NCBI RefSeq assembly: GCF_002743255.1
Contig: NZ_PDYY01000018.1
Location: 1 to 64,000, forward strand
Direction of reading: 5' to 3'
Length of the DNA stretch: 64,000 nt
DNA from: Sporosarcina sp. P2
Lineage (GTDB): Bacteria > Bacillota > Bacilli > Bacillales_A > Planococcaceae
Part shown: piece after piece, positions 28,961 through 37,682 of the stretch
How the letters are laid out: each line of letters starts with the position of its first letter
Position numbering within the stretch: the first letter of the stretch is position 1
Made by a program: the position numbers and the translations under genes
The notes under the pieces: model-generated
Database searches by the model: none
Told to the model about the DNA's origin: nothing
The model's input: the letters and a program-made list of their open reading frames with translations, nothing else

Positions 28961-29029
28961 TTGACAAAGACATATACAAACTGTTAAAATAAAAATTTTG
29001 TTGACAAACGCTTGGGAAAATGTTATGCT
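28961..29029 (+). promoter_or_regulatory. Tandem sigma-A promoters of veg
   Basis: Upstream promoter: TTGACA at 28961 with TAAAAT at 28985 (18 bp spacer). Downstream promoter: TTGACA at 29001 with TATGCT at 29024 (17 bp spacer), close to the strong veg promoter of B. subtilis. Confidence 0.85.
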
Positions 29030-29053
29030 TGTATTTAGTGAGGTGTAAGTAAC

Positions 29054-29320
29054 ATGCCAAAAACATTAGCAGACATTAAAAAGTCACTGGACGCTCATTT
29101 AGGGAAACGTCTCCACTTGAAAGCAAATGGTGGTCGTAAGAAGACGATCGAACATGCTGGAGTCTTGCGCGATACGTATCGTGCCGTTTTCGTAGTAGAG
29201 TTGGACCAGGATGACAATGCGTTTGAAAGAGTTTCTTACAGCTATGCTGATATTTTAACCGAAGCGGTTGAAATAACAGTCCTTGATGGTTCAGACCAAA
29301 CGGCCTTTATCATCAAATAA
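29054..29320 (+). CDS. veg: Veg protein
   Basis: An 88-residue small SH3-like protein (DUF1021) conserved next to sspF. In B. subtilis Veg stimulates biofilm formation, reportedly by acting against the SinR repressor. The fold core [16 protein letters not shown] and [11 protein letters not shown] is characteristic. GAGGTG precedes the ATG. It has two strong promoters and its own terminator, indicating high expression. Confidence 0.94.
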   Translation: MPKTLADIKKSLDAHLGKRLHLKANGGRKKTIEHAGVLRDTYRAVFVVELDQDDNAFERVSYSYADILTEAVEITVLDGSDQTAFIIK

Positions 29321-29352
29321 TTTATCATGCTATTTTAATTTATTTCCTAGTG

Positions 29353-29384
29353 AATCCGCCCAGAACGTTCAGGCGGATTTTTTA
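29353..29384 (+). terminator. Terminator after veg
   Basis: AATCCGCC pairs with GGCGGATT around a loop that itself contains GAACGTTC, followed by a T run. Confidence 0.88.
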
Positions 29385-29461
29385 TTACGTTAACTAATTG
29401 GAGTGTAATTTTCTCTGTTTGGCGCACACTATAGATGTCAGCCGAAAAGGAGGAAACTAAA

Positions 29462-29635
29462 ATGGCGAGAAAAGGCGTCATGTCAGATCAATTGAAAATT
29501 GAAATCGCGAAAGAGCTTGGCTTTTATGATGTAGTACAGAAAGAAGGCTGGGGCGGTATCCGCTCTCGTGATGCAGGGAACATGGTAAAACATGCAATTG
29601 AAATGGCAAGTAGACAAGCGGAGGAAAGAAAATAA
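29462..29635 (+). CDS. sspF: Small acid-soluble spore protein F-type
   Basis: A 57-residue alpha/beta-type SASP of the SspF branch. [14 protein letters not shown]...[21 protein letters not shown] contains the ELGFY and GG..R...GN.V..AI signatures; such proteins coat and protect spore DNA. AAGGAGG precedes the ATG. A possible forespore (sigma-G) -10, CACACTA at 29425, lies upstream, but no good -35 accompanies it. Confidence 0.92.
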   Translation: MARKGVMSDQLKIEIAKELGFYDVVQKEGWGGIRSRDAGNMVKHAIEMASRQAEERK

Positions 29636-29677
29636 TCCAACCGATGTCCGTAGAATCCAAAACAGGCTGACAAATGG

Positions 29678-29713
29678 AACTGCAAAGGAGAAATTACTTT
29701 GCAGTTCTTTTTT
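29678..29713 (+). terminator. Terminator after sspF
   Basis: AACTGCAAAG pairs with CTTTGCAGTT and runs into CT6. Confidence 0.88.
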
Positions 29714-29729
29714 ACGATAAAATTGTGGA

Positions 29730-29760
29730 CTATCTACCAGTCATTATAACTGGTAGATAG
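29730..29760 (-). terminator. Hairpin after the chitin monooxygenase gene
   Basis: A perfect 12-bp stem, CTATCTACCAGT with ACTGGTAGATAG, over a seven-base loop. On the minus strand it lies just beyond the stop codon of the monooxygenase gene; only a weak T-rich stretch follows. Confidence 0.65.
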
Positions 29761-29778
29761 CCCTGCAATCATATGGAA

Positions 29779-31062
29779 TTATTTACGTTTCCACTGTTTA
29801 CTATCACTCGGAACATTCGCGCGGGTCCACCATTTCGCTTCATATAGATTGCCGTCATAGATTACTTGATCGCCAGCAACGTATACATTCGCAGTGCGCC
29901 ATTGCGGTACGCCGGTAGTGGCGGATTTTACTAGTTTCCATACTGCCGAATCTCCTGGAAGATCACCACGAGTCCACCATTTTGCTTCATATAAACTATT
30001 TTCATACAATACTTGATTTCCTACTAAATAAACAAGTTTCTTTTCCCAGTTCTTCACATTGGCATTAATGATCTTAATGAATTTCCAAACATCTTTCTTT
30101 TCTGGAGTGTCACCGCTCGTCCACCACTGTGCTTCGTATACGATACCCTCGTGAACCACTTGCTCACCAACTGTGTAAACATTTTTCATCCTCCAGTCAC
30201 GTAAGTTTGAGTTGGCAGGTTCTACTAGCTTCCATACAGCCGAATCACCGGGAAGGTCTCCGCGGGTCCACCATTTCGCTTCATATAAAGAACCTTCAAA
30301 TCGTGCTTGATTTCCTTCAACATAAACCATGCCTTTATCCCATTTGCCCACTTGTTGGATTGGCTTCTCTATAGTAGATTTTTCTGGCTTCGTTTCAGGT
30401 ACTGGTTTGCTAGGTAGAATAGGAGTCATCTCCAAAGTCTTGTCCAACTCGGTTGGTAATGCTTGCTTTCCACCGAAATCTACGTCAATGACGTTATAGA
30501 ATGCATTCTGTGTATCGCCTATATTCCATACAGCGAGGATCACGTGATAACCCGTACGTTCAGGTAAGTTGCAAGTATGCGTTACTTCTGAAGGGGGTTT
30601 CTGTTTCTTGCCATCTACTGCACAAAACTTCTGAAAATCTGCACGTTTTAACGGTTGGTTCGTATCCCATCCTGTACGTGTTATGTAATATTCCCATGAA
30701 CTTGTAACATGTGGTGCTGTGAATTTCCATTTGAATTGATAGTCACCACTTTTCAATGCGACTTTGTGCCAACGAAGGCGGGTTTGTGTATCTAACTCAA
30801 AGAAAATATTTGCGCTGGCAATTTTACCATCGGCTGGTCCGCCAATTGGAAAGTTCCCGGACGCTTCTAGGCTCTGTGGCTCATAGATGATTCTCCCGCA
30901 GTTCCTATTATCGCCTTGCTTGCATAGTAGTGCTCGACTTTCTGGCTGGCTTACATAGCCGTGTGCAGAGACTTGATTTGTAAATGGAAAAGTGAATACT
31001 ATTACAAAAAGTACACCGAATAGTATAGGCACGATAGTTATATGGGGCATTCGTAACTTCAT
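29779..31062 (-). CDS. AA10 lytic polysaccharide monooxygenase with four CBM5/12 modules
   Basis: A secreted copper enzyme that cleaves crystalline chitin by oxidation, 427 aa. Signal peptide cleavage at VSA|H exposes the copper-binding N-terminal His34; the second histidine-brace residue is His118 in KFTAPHVTSSWEYYITRTGW. The AA10 domain ends near residue 198. After a Pro/Lys-rich linker come four carbohydrate-binding repeats of about 45 residues, each with YxxGxxVxxxGxLYEAKWWTxxxxP and a final W-K. Repeats one and three share the same TRGDLPGDSAVWKLV block. AAGGAGG precedes the ATG. It is on the minus strand in an otherwise plus-strand block, between sspF and ispE, so it looks inserted. Role: chitin use or, less likely, surface adhesion. 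Confidence 0.93.
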   Translation of the reverse strand: MKLRMPHITIVPILFGVLFVIVFTFPFTNQVSAHGYVSQPESRALLCKQGDNRNCGRIIYEPQSLEASGNFPIGGPADGKIASANIFFELDTQTRLRWHKVALKSGDYQFKWKFTAPHVTSSWEYYITRTGWDTNQPLKRADFQKFCAVDGKKQKPPSEVTHTCNLPERTGYHVILAVWNIGDTQNAFYNVIDVDFGGKQALPTELDKTLEMTPILPSKPVPETKPEKSTIEKPIQQVGKWDKGMVYVEGNQARFEGSLYEAKWWTRGDLPGDSAVWKLVEPANSNLRDWRMKNVYTVGEQVVHEGIVYEAQWWTSGDTPEKKDVWKFIKIINANVKNWEKKLVYLVGNQVLYENSLYEAKWWTRGDLPGDSAVWKLVKSATTGVPQWRTANVYVAGDQVIYDGNLYEAKWWTRANVPSDSKQWKRK

Positions 31063-31574
31063 TTCTTTCTTCCTCCTTGTAGTTTGGAATAACTAGGTTC
31101 AATATAGATTCATCATAGAAGCATTTCTTTTAAGAATCAATGTTTGAAAAACAGCACTAGTATGGGAGACTTGTTTAGTAATTAACGTAAATATGGCGTG
31201 AAAGAAATTTTTAACAGTAAAAATGGATAATAGTCAACACTATATACCTACGACTAGGAGTCTATATATATAGAAGTTTCATTTACAATTTGAGTGAAAA
31301 TAGGATATTATGCTCGACTACTTTTTTAGCGTTGTGTTGCACAACACATTATAGAAAGTTAATTCTGACTACTAAATTTTTATGTGATAGCAGTGTACTG
31401 TTGAAGTCTTTAGATAATAGAACTGCGTCAATGTATATAGATAAATTATGATTTTGCACTTAGCGAATTTGGTACATTTGTGTAGTAAAACAACGTCTTT
31501 TAACGTATTCAACTTTTCACTTAATGAACGTGATATAGTCATTACATCTTATGGCGAAAAGGAGATCAACACGT
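31063..31574. other. Divergent intergenic region between the monooxygenase and SLH genes
   Basis: AT-rich and gene-free, it must hold both divergent promoters. A 7-2-7 inverted repeat, TGTGTTG-CA-CAACACA, lies at 31333-31348 and could be an operator. TATAGT at 31534 is a possible -10 for the SLH gene, without a clear -35. Confidence 0.5.
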
Positions 31575-32621
31575 ATGAAGAAAGTTTTTGCAGTAATTCT
31601 ACTACTTATTTTAACGTTTTCAGTAGCTCCTAAAACACAGGCTTCCACTAAAGTATTTACGGATGTACCGAAAAATCATCCGAATTATACTGCAATTATG
31701 TATTTGTTAGAAAACAAAGTGATTGAACCTAGCGCGCGCTTTGGATTGAATGACAAAGTGTCACGTGAAGAAGTAGCGGTCATGGTGGCTAAAGCTACGG
31801 GTCTTAATGGAAAGAAAACGAAGACGAAGTTTAAAGATGTTCCTTCTAGCAGATATTCCTCTGGCTATATCAATTCCGCGGTGAATGCGGGAATTATTAA
31901 TGGATATCCAGACGGTACTTTCAAACCTACCCAAAAGGTAACACGTGGACATATGGCTGCTTTCATTGCGAATGCGTTCAAACTGACGAAAGAAAAAGAC
32001 ATACGATTTAAAGACGTACCAAAGGGTTCTACTGCTTATAATGCGGTGCGTAAACTGGCTTTTGAAAACATCACCTCAGGCTATCCAGACGGTACATTTA
32101 AACCAAATGAAACATTAACCCGGTCTCATATTGCCGCTTTCGTAGCAAGAGCCATGGATCCCGCATTCCGACCTGCACCGCCAGTCATGGTGACAAGAGG
32201 AATTCACTTTGGAATGGACCCGGCTCAAGTGATGAGTGTTGAATCGAAGTCACCGGCAATATTACTTTCTAATTTACGTGAAGGAAATAAACGATTATTG
32301 ATTTATCGAACTACAAAATATAATTACTATACAGATTTAATTTATTACTTCGAAAACAACAAGTTGCAGTTTATAACCTATGATTTTATGGGAGGCGAGG
32401 ATCACTATCATACTTCGGATGAAATGTTTGCGATGTACAATGAATTAAACGAGCACGCGCAACGTGAATTTGGAGTGGACCATTATTCTGAAACTGACTA
32501 TGAAACCACGTTTAATTCGGGATGGGAAAAGACCGGCTATGTGGTAATACTGACAGTGAACGATGATAATGTAAGTACAACGGCGAACTTAGTATACTTA
32601 CCGAATTCGATGATAAAGTAA
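31575..32621 (+). CDS. S-layer-homology domain surface protein
   Basis: An exported protein (348 aa) that should bind wall-associated pyruvylated polysaccharide. Signal peptide residues 1-23 (KKVFAVILLLILTFSVAPKTQA). Three SLH domains follow (~26-80, 84-140, 144-203), with FKDVP...INGYPDGTFKPTQKVTRGHMAAF and SGYPDGTFKPNETLTRSHIAAF as typical segments; the first is more divergent. The C-terminal ~135 residues, starting RGIHFGMDPAQVM, are rich in Tyr and beta-strand patterns and I do not recognise them. ATG 31575 follows AAAGGAG by ten bases; the in-frame ATG 31551 precedes that site. Confidence 0.88.
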   Translation: MKKVFAVILLLILTFSVAPKTQASTKVFTDVPKNHPNYTAIMYLLENKVIEPSARFGLNDKVSREEVAVMVAKATGLNGKKTKTKFKDVPSSRYSSGYINSAVNAGIINGYPDGTFKPTQKVTRGHMAAFIANAFKLTKEKDIRFKDVPKGSTAYNAVRKLAFENITSGYPDGTFKPNETLTRSHIAAFVARAMDPAFRPAPPVMVTRGIHFGMDPAQVMSVESKSPAILLSNLREGNKRLLIYRTTKYNYYTDLIYYFENNKLQFITYDFMGGEDHYHTSDEMFAMYNELNEHAQREFGVDHYSETDYETTFNSGWEKTGYVVILTVNDDNVSTTANLVYLPNSMIK

Positions 32622-32799
32622 CAGATGAATTATTAGAGTTGCAGAGTGAAATAACTTTGTAACTCTTTCTAATACATAGAATGATGGTGGAAACTTCAAT
32701 CTTCTATGATTTACGATATGATGGAGTGAACATTCATTATACGTATTCGAATTCTTAGGGCCTTTGTAGGTCTCTAGAATGGCAGTAGGAGGAGAAAGT

Positions 32800-33003
32800 G
32801 TGAAGAAAGGAAATATAGTTCGAGGGCTATTCACTGGCGTTTTTGTCGGTATCATCAGCTTGATCAAGGAGTTGTTTTTTTCGGGTTTGAATTCATTTTT
32901 TTCGATTGCACTTATGGTAGCAGCTGCTTTAATCGGTTATTGGTTGGGAAATAAAGTATTGATGAGACATGAGGAAAAGAGAAACAGTAAAACTACTACA
33001 TAA
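32800..33003 (+). CDS. Small membrane protein (67 aa)
   Basis: A short protein with two hydrophobic stretches, ~8-30 (VRGLFTGVFVGIISLIKELFF) and ~34-54 (FFSIALMVAAALIGYWLGNKV), and a basic cytoplasmic-type tail. I do not recognise the family. Start GTG 32800 follows AGGAGGAG by seven to eight bases; an upstream in-frame ATG (32779) overlaps that site. It lies 21 bp before a nitronate monooxygenase gene and may be co-transcribed with it. Confidence 0.7.
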   Translation: MKKGNIVRGLFTGVFVGIISLIKELFFSGLNSFFSIALMVAAALIGYWLGNKVLMRHEEKRNSKTTT

Positions 33004-33024
33004 TCTTTCGAGGGGGTAGTAAAG

Positions 33025-34092
33025 ATGTGGAATAAAAATGATGTAACAAAAAAGCTTGGAATTACATACCCAATCATTCAAGCAGGAATGGCTGGCGGTA
33101 CGACCACGCCTGAATTAATAGCTGCTGTTTCCAATGCAGGTGGTCTGGGTACGCTTGGGGCAGGCTATATGCAGGCGGAAGATATGCGAGAAGCGATTAA
33201 GAAGATAAAGGCATTAACGGATCAGCCTTTCGGTGTCAATTTGTTTATTCCGGAGACGTCAGAGGTATCCGCAGATAAGATTAAAAAGGCCAATGAATTA
33301 TTACGACCTTATCGTGAAGAGTTACACGTAGCTGAGCCTGAAGTAAAGCAAGCATCTAGCGCGAACTTTGATAAACAAGTGGAAGTCATAATTGAGGAGA
33401 AGATAGCGATTTGCAGTTTCACATTCGGCGTGCCATCTAAAGAGAATATCCAAAGATTAAAAGAAGAGAATATCGTCGTTATGGGGACTGCCACAACTGT
33501 GAGAGAAGCTATGATCAATGAGAAGTACGGGGTTGATCTGGTCGTGGTGCAAGGAAGCGAGGCGGGCGGGCATCGTGGTACATTTTCAGGAAGCTTCGAT
33601 GATTCCATGATCGGAACGATGTCGCTTGTTCCTCAAGCAGTGGACCATGTGCAGATTCCAGTTATTGCTGCAGGAGGAATTATGGACGGAAGAGGTGTCT
33701 TAGCAGCTCTCACACTAGGAGCGCAAGCGGTTCAAATGGGGACCGCTTTTGTGACGGCCATCGAAAGTGGTGCAAAAACACAACATATTGATGCCATTCT
33801 CCAAAGTACAGAAGACCAAACCGTCGTCACGTCAGTATTTAGCGGTAAACCAGCAAGAGGTATTCAAAATGCCTTTATCCGTGACATAAAACCTTACGAA
33901 GAAGAACTACCGGATTATCCTATAATGAATACATTGACGGCAGGGATTCGTAGTGAAGCTGCCAAGCAAAATCGTCCCGAATGGATTCATCTTTGGAGCG
34001 GCCAGTCACCTCGCTTAAGTGCGAGACGAAATGCCGCGGATTTGCTGTCGCACATCGTTTTTCAAGTAGAAACTATCCTAAGTAACAGATGA
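33025..34092 (+). CDS. Nitronate monooxygenase (2-nitropropane dioxygenase family)
   Basis: An FMN-dependent TIM-barrel oxidoreductase of 355 aa. [51 protein letters not shown] (the proposed catalytic His) and [31 protein letters not shown] are family hallmarks for FMN phosphate binding. The family oxidises alkyl nitronates such as propionate-3-nitronate; FabK-like enoyl reductase is the main alternative, but QGSEAGGH favours nitronate monooxygenase. GAGGGGG precedes the ATG. Confidence 0.88.
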   Translation: MWNKNDVTKKLGITYPIIQAGMAGGTTTPELIAAVSNAGGLGTLGAGYMQAEDMREAIKKIKALTDQPFGVNLFIPETSEVSADKIKKANELLRPYREELHVAEPEVKQASSANFDKQVEVIIEEKIAICSFTFGVPSKENIQRLKEENIVVMGTATTVREAMINEKYGVDLVVVQGSEAGGHRGTFSGSFDDSMIGTMSLVPQAVDHVQIPVIAAGGIMDGRGVLAALTLGAQAVQMGTAFVTAIESGAKTQHIDAILQSTEDQTVVTSVFSGKPARGIQNAFIRDIKPYEEELPDYPIMNTLTAGIRSEAAKQNRPEWIHLWSGQSPRLSARRNAADLLSHIVFQVETILSNR

Positions 34093-34105
34093 TTGGAGAG
34101 TAACG

Positions 34106-34456
34106 ATGACTACACATAAAATATATACAATGAGTTTTGCCAAAGTGAACCCGCTCTATATTAACAAAGCGGAGAAAAAAGGGCGCACGAAACTGGAGGT
34201 CGATGAAATCATTCGTTGGTTGACAGGGTACAACCAGGAAGAGCTGGAAGCACAGTTGGAAAAACAGACAGACTTCAAAACGTTCTTTGCGGAGGCTCCT
34301 AAGTTGAATTCTTCACGGACGCTAATCATAGGTGTTATATGTGGGATTAGAGTGGAAGAAATGAAAGAATCAACGATGAAAGAAATACGTTATTTGGATA
34401 AACTGATTGATGAGTTGGCAAAGGGAAAAGCGATGGATAAAATCTTGCGAAAATAA
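34106..34456 (+). CDS. DUF2200 family protein
   Basis: A 116-residue cytoplasmic protein of unknown function. [37 protein letters not shown] is the characteristic opening of DUF2200, and [23 protein letters not shown] its end. TTGGAGAG precedes the ATG. It follows the nitronate monooxygenase by 13 bp, then a terminator, and so closes the accessory insertion. Confidence 0.88.
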   Translation: MTTHKIYTMSFAKVNPLYINKAEKKGRTKLEVDEIIRWLTGYNQEELEAQLEKQTDFKTFFAEAPKLNSSRTLIIGVICGIRVEEMKESTMKEIRYLDKLIDELAKGKAMDKILRK

Positions 34457-34537
34457 CGAATGAAATGTTAGGCATGCAAAAGTAACTGTAGGAATCATCT
34501 ACTACAGAACTGTGGTACGGAATTTCACGTGACAAAG

Positions 34538-34567
34538 AGACCTGCAAAGCTTTTGCAGGTCTTTTTT
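34538..34567 (+). terminator. Terminator after the DUF2200 gene
   Basis: AGACCTGCAAA pairs with TTTGCAGGTCT and ends in T6. Confidence 0.9.
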
Positions 34568-34644
34568 ATTTAATCCTCTTATGTTCTATCCATTCTGTGG
34601 TAATATATGAGCAAGAACAATGCAGTGGGGAGGGAGCTTTTATC

Positions 34645-35511
34645 ATGATTTACGAAAAGGCGCCTGCGAAAATCAACTTAACATTAGATGTGTTAAGTAA
34701 ACGGCCGGATGGCTATCATGATGTCGAGATGATTATGACAACGGTTGATTTGGCTGATCGTATCTGGCTATGTCCTACGACGGATCATGCCATTACGATT
34801 AAGTCATCTCATCGATTTGTGCCAAATGATCGCAAAAACTTGGCGTACCAAGCAGCAGATTTATTACGCAAACGCTATCGCTTGGATTACGGAGTTGAAA
34901 TTACTCTGGATAAAAACATTCCGATTGCGGCGGGGCTGGCTGGCGGTAGTTCAGATGCAGCCGCGACACTTCGTGGATTAAACCGTCTATGGGAACTAGG
35001 CTTAACTTTAGACGAGTTAGCAACCCTGGGTGCGGAAATAGGATCAGATGTATCATTTTGCGTGTACGGCGGCACTGCAATTGCGAGAGGGCGAGGAGAA
35101 GACATTACACATCTACCTGCTCCACCTAACTGCTGGGTCGTGCTGGCGAAACCAACAATCGGTGTATCGACCGGAAATATCTACGGTCAGTTGAACTTGT
35201 CTTCTATCGTACATCCGCAAACGGACCGTATGATGGAAGCGTTGCAAGAGAGTGATTATGACAAGATGTGCGCATCACTAGGGAATGTATTGGAGCCTGT
35301 AACAATGGGTATTCATGAGGAAGTTGTCACACTCAAGGAACAAATGGAGCGTTTTGGTGCGGATGCTGTTTTAATGAGCGGTAGCGGTCCAACGGTATTT
35401 GGACTAGTGAAACATGAATCGCGTGTACCGAAAATTGTCAATGCGTTGAAAGGGTTTTGTCAGGACGTACATGCCGTGCGTATGCTTGGGGAACCTATTG
35501 TAGTTGATTAA
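34645..35511 (+). CDS. ispE: 4-diphosphocytidyl-2-C-methyl-D-erythritol kinase
   Basis: GHMP-family kinase of the non-mevalonate isoprenoid pathway, 288 aa. [27 protein letters not shown], the ATP-binding [21 protein letters not shown] loop, [13 protein letters not shown] and the late [11 protein letters not shown] motif are all present. GGGGAGGGAG lies eight bases before ATG 34645; the frame is open further upstream without a better start. In B. subtilis it directly follows sspF; here an insertion of about 4.9 kb separates them. Confidence 0.95.
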   Translation: MIYEKAPAKINLTLDVLSKRPDGYHDVEMIMTTVDLADRIWLCPTTDHAITIKSSHRFVPNDRKNLAYQAADLLRKRYRLDYGVEITLDKNIPIAAGLAGGSSDAAATLRGLNRLWELGLTLDELATLGAEIGSDVSFCVYGGTAIARGRGEDITHLPAPPNCWVVLAKPTIGVSTGNIYGQLNLSSIVHPQTDRMMEALQESDYDKMCASLGNVLEPVTMGIHEEVVTLKEQMERFGADAVLMSGSGPTVFGLVKHESRVPKIVNALKGFCQDVHAVRMLGEPIVVD

Positions 35512-35569
35512 TGCCGGACGATTATGATAACCTACTTATAAAACATTCGGGTTTAGGAGTCGGTATTAT

Positions 35570-36412
35570 ATGAAATGGAAAAGAAGTGAAAGGCTTGTCG
35601 ATATGACACGTCATTTGCTGGAGAATCCGCACACACTCATTTCTTTGACGTTTTTTTCAAACCGGTATTCAGCGGCCAAGTCCTCAATTAGTGAAGATCT
35701 TGGTATTTTGAAAGAGACATTTGAAGAGAGTAGCACGGGTCGTTTAGTGACGATTTCAGGTGCTGCTGGCGGTATTAAATATATTCCGTTAGCCGGCCGT
35801 GAGGAGATAGAGGAAGTTATTCATTCATTAATGAATGAACTAAGGAAATCGGATCGATTACTTCCTGGCGGTTATTTGTATATGACTGACTTATTGGGAA
35901 ATCCCCGGTTTCTTGATCGAATCGGTAAGGTAATTGCGACAGCTTTCTTTGATAGAGAAATCGATGCAATCATGACAGTTGCAACAAAAGGTATTCCGAT
36001 TGCTCATGCGATAGCACGTCATTTAAACGTGCCTGTCATCGTGGTTAGACGGGACAGCAAAGTGACGGAAGGTCCTACCGTCAGCATTAATTACGTATCT
36101 GGTTCTGCTCGCCGGATCCAGACAATGGTGCTGTCAAAGAGAAGTATGCAGAGCGGTCAAAAAGTATTGTTAACAGATGATTTTATGAAAGTTGGCGGCA
36201 CCATGCAAGGCATGAAAAGCTTACTTGAAGAATTCAACTGCGAACTTGGTGGTGTGGCAGTCTTAGTAGAAGCCGAACATCTTGAGGAAGTACTAGTAGA
36301 TGATTATCTTTCATTAGTGAAACTACATGCAGTTGATGAAAAGCGCCGTAAGATTGAGTTGGAAGAAGGGAATTATTTCACGAGAGGCGGGAATGAATTA
36401 TGGAATATGTAA
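35570..36412 (+). CDS. purR: Purine operon repressor PurR
   Basis: PRPP-responsive repressor of purine synthesis and transport, 280 aa. A winged-helix N-terminal domain (~1-75; [24 protein letters not shown]...SISEDL) is joined to a phosphoribosyltransferase-fold domain with [17 protein letters not shown] as its PRPP-binding loop. TTAGGAG precedes the ATG. It overlaps ridA by 13 bases, the same pairing as in B. subtilis. Confidence 0.95.
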   Translation: MKWKRSERLVDMTRHLLENPHTLISLTFFSNRYSAAKSSISEDLGILKETFEESSTGRLVTISGAAGGIKYIPLAGREEIEEVIHSLMNELRKSDRLLPGGYLYMTDLLGNPRFLDRIGKVIATAFFDREIDAIMTVATKGIPIAHAIARHLNVPVIVVRRDSKVTEGPTVSINYVSGSARRIQTMVLSKRSMQSGQKVLLTDDFMKVGGTMQGMKSLLEEFNCELGGVAVLVEAEHLEEVLVDDYLSLVKLHAVDEKRRKIELEEGNYFTRGGNELWNM

Positions 36413-36774
36413 AAACAGAAAATGCACCACAAGCGATTGGACCTTATTCACAAGCTGTAAAAGTGAACGGGGTAGTGTACACGTCAGGACAGATTCCTCT
36501 GACGCTTGCTGGTGAAGTAGTTAGTGGCGGAATAGAGGCACAGACAAACCAAGTTCTTCAAAACTTGGGCAAAGTACTTGAGGAAGCGGGTTCAAGTTTA
36601 CAACAAGTCATTAAAACCACAGTATTTATTCAAGACATGAATGAATTTGGAGCGCTAAATGCCATTTATGAAGAACACTTCGGAGAGCATAAACCGGCAC
36701 GCTCGACAGTGGAAGTGGCCCGTCTTCCTAAAGATGTACGAGTAGAAATCGAAGCGATTGCAATTTGTAAGTAA
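36400..36774 (+). CDS. ridA: RidA family enamine/imine deaminase (YabJ)
   Basis: A 124-residue trimeric protein that hydrolyses reactive 2-aminoacrylate and related enamines. [27 protein letters not shown], the catalytic Arg in [23 protein letters not shown] and the terminal Glu are typical. It starts inside the purR 3' end. In B. subtilis yabJ forms an operon with purR and spoVG. Confidence 0.95.
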   Translation: MEYVKTENAPQAIGPYSQAVKVNGVVYTSGQIPLTLAGEVVSGGIEAQTNQVLQNLGKVLEEAGSSLQQVIKTTVFIQDMNEFGALNAIYEEHFGEHKPARSTVEVARLPKDVRVEIEAIAICK

Positions 36775-36787
36775 TTGAATGTGTTGC

Positions 36788-36822
36788 CCGCCCTGACAGC
36801 ATCTAGATCAGGGCGGTTTTTT
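36788..36822 (+). terminator. Terminator after ridA
   Basis: CCGCCCTGA pairs with TCAGGGCGG over an 11-base loop and ends in T6. Confidence 0.9.
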
Positions 36823-36915
36823 CTCGTGAGTAGAAAAAGAATAGGTAGAAAGTAGATAAATGTGTAAATGAATATACAAATTTTAAAAATTCACAAAAGA
36901 TTCTATTTTCATTCG

Positions 36916-36939
36916 AGGTGAAAACTAGTATTATAGAAT
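36916..36939 (+). promoter_or_regulatory. Possible sigma-H promoter of spoVG
   Basis: AGGTGAA at 36916 and GAAT at 36936, 13 bp apart, resemble the AGGAxxT / GAAT pattern of the sigma-H promoter of B. subtilis spoVG. The match is partial. Confidence 0.45.
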
Positions 36940-37027
36940 GAGCACCAGTATTATGGTTAAAAAAGTAATCATACCAACTAACCTAGAATACGTTTAGTGT
37001 GAAAATGACAACAAGGGAGTGGGGAAA

Positions 37028-37315
37028 ATGGAAATCACAGATGTGAGATTACGCAAGGTAGACACAGAAGGTAGGATGAGAGCAATTGCTTCCATTACGC
37101 TTAACGATCAATTTGTCATCCATGATATCCGAGTCATCGAGGGGAATGACGGATTATTTGTGGCAATGCCGAGCAAACGCACACCGGATGGGGAGTTCCG
37201 CGATGTGGCGCATCCGATTAATTCAGATGCACGAACAAAAGTACAGGAGTCCATCCTGGCAGCTTATCATCAAGTAGACGAACAGCAAGGGGAATTGCAA
37301 GAGGCTGTTCTATAA
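37028..37315 (+). CDS. spoVG: SpoVG regulatory protein
   Basis: A 95-residue nucleic-acid-binding regulator linked to asymmetric septation and cortex formation in Bacillus and to virulence genes in Staphylococcus and Listeria. [24 protein letters not shown] and [23 protein letters not shown] are nearly invariant. ATG 37028 gives the standard N-terminus; an upstream in-frame GTG lies within the ribosome-binding region AAGGGAGTGGGG. Confidence 0.96.
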   Translation: MEITDVRLRKVDTEGRMRAIASITLNDQFVIHDIRVIEGNDGLFVAMPSKRTPDGEFRDVAHPINSDARTKVQESILAAYHQVDEQQGELQEAVL

Positions 37316-37359
37316 TTTTATATCGTTTGGGAAAGCGTTTCCATTCTTCATATTCATAA

Positions 37360-37386
37360 AAAGGCCATCTATTCGATGGCCTTTTT
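37360..37386 (+). terminator. Terminator after spoVG
   Basis: AAGGCCATC pairs with GATGGCCTT over a five-base loop and is followed by T3-T5. Confidence 0.85.
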
Positions 37387-37615
37387 ATCGTCTTGAAATA
37401 TAAGTGGAGAAGCTGGCAGCTGGATGGGGGAGGAGATCAGACTGATAAGGCGAGACAACTAAAGGAACGTAGTGACTAGTAGGCTCACCACTCCTAATCA
37501 CTTGCATTTGAACACATCATCTATATTTACCTACCGCTCTTATTCCTATACCAATATAATCGCAAAAAGATTAACAATCATAAAATAAAGTTATGTAATT
37601 GTCAAGGGGGTATGC
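37387..37615 (+). other. Gene-free spacer between spoVG and glmU
   Basis: No gene, repeat or structured RNA was recognised here. The glmU promoter lies at its right edge. Confidence 0.5.
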
Positions 37616-37644
37616 TTGAAAAAAACAGTCATTTCCGATATAGT
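37616..37644 (+). promoter_or_regulatory. Sigma-A promoter of glmU
   Basis: TTGAAA, a 17-bp spacer and TATAGT lie about 40 bp before the glmU start. Confidence 0.75.
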
Positions 37645-37682
37645 CAATTATGAATTTATCAAACAAGGATGGAGGCTGACAG

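Noticed and set aside
37328-37341. CcpA cre-like site GGAAAGCGTTTCCA
   Set aside because: It matches 12 of 14 consensus positions but lies in the 3' untranslated region of spoVG, just before its terminator and far from glmU.
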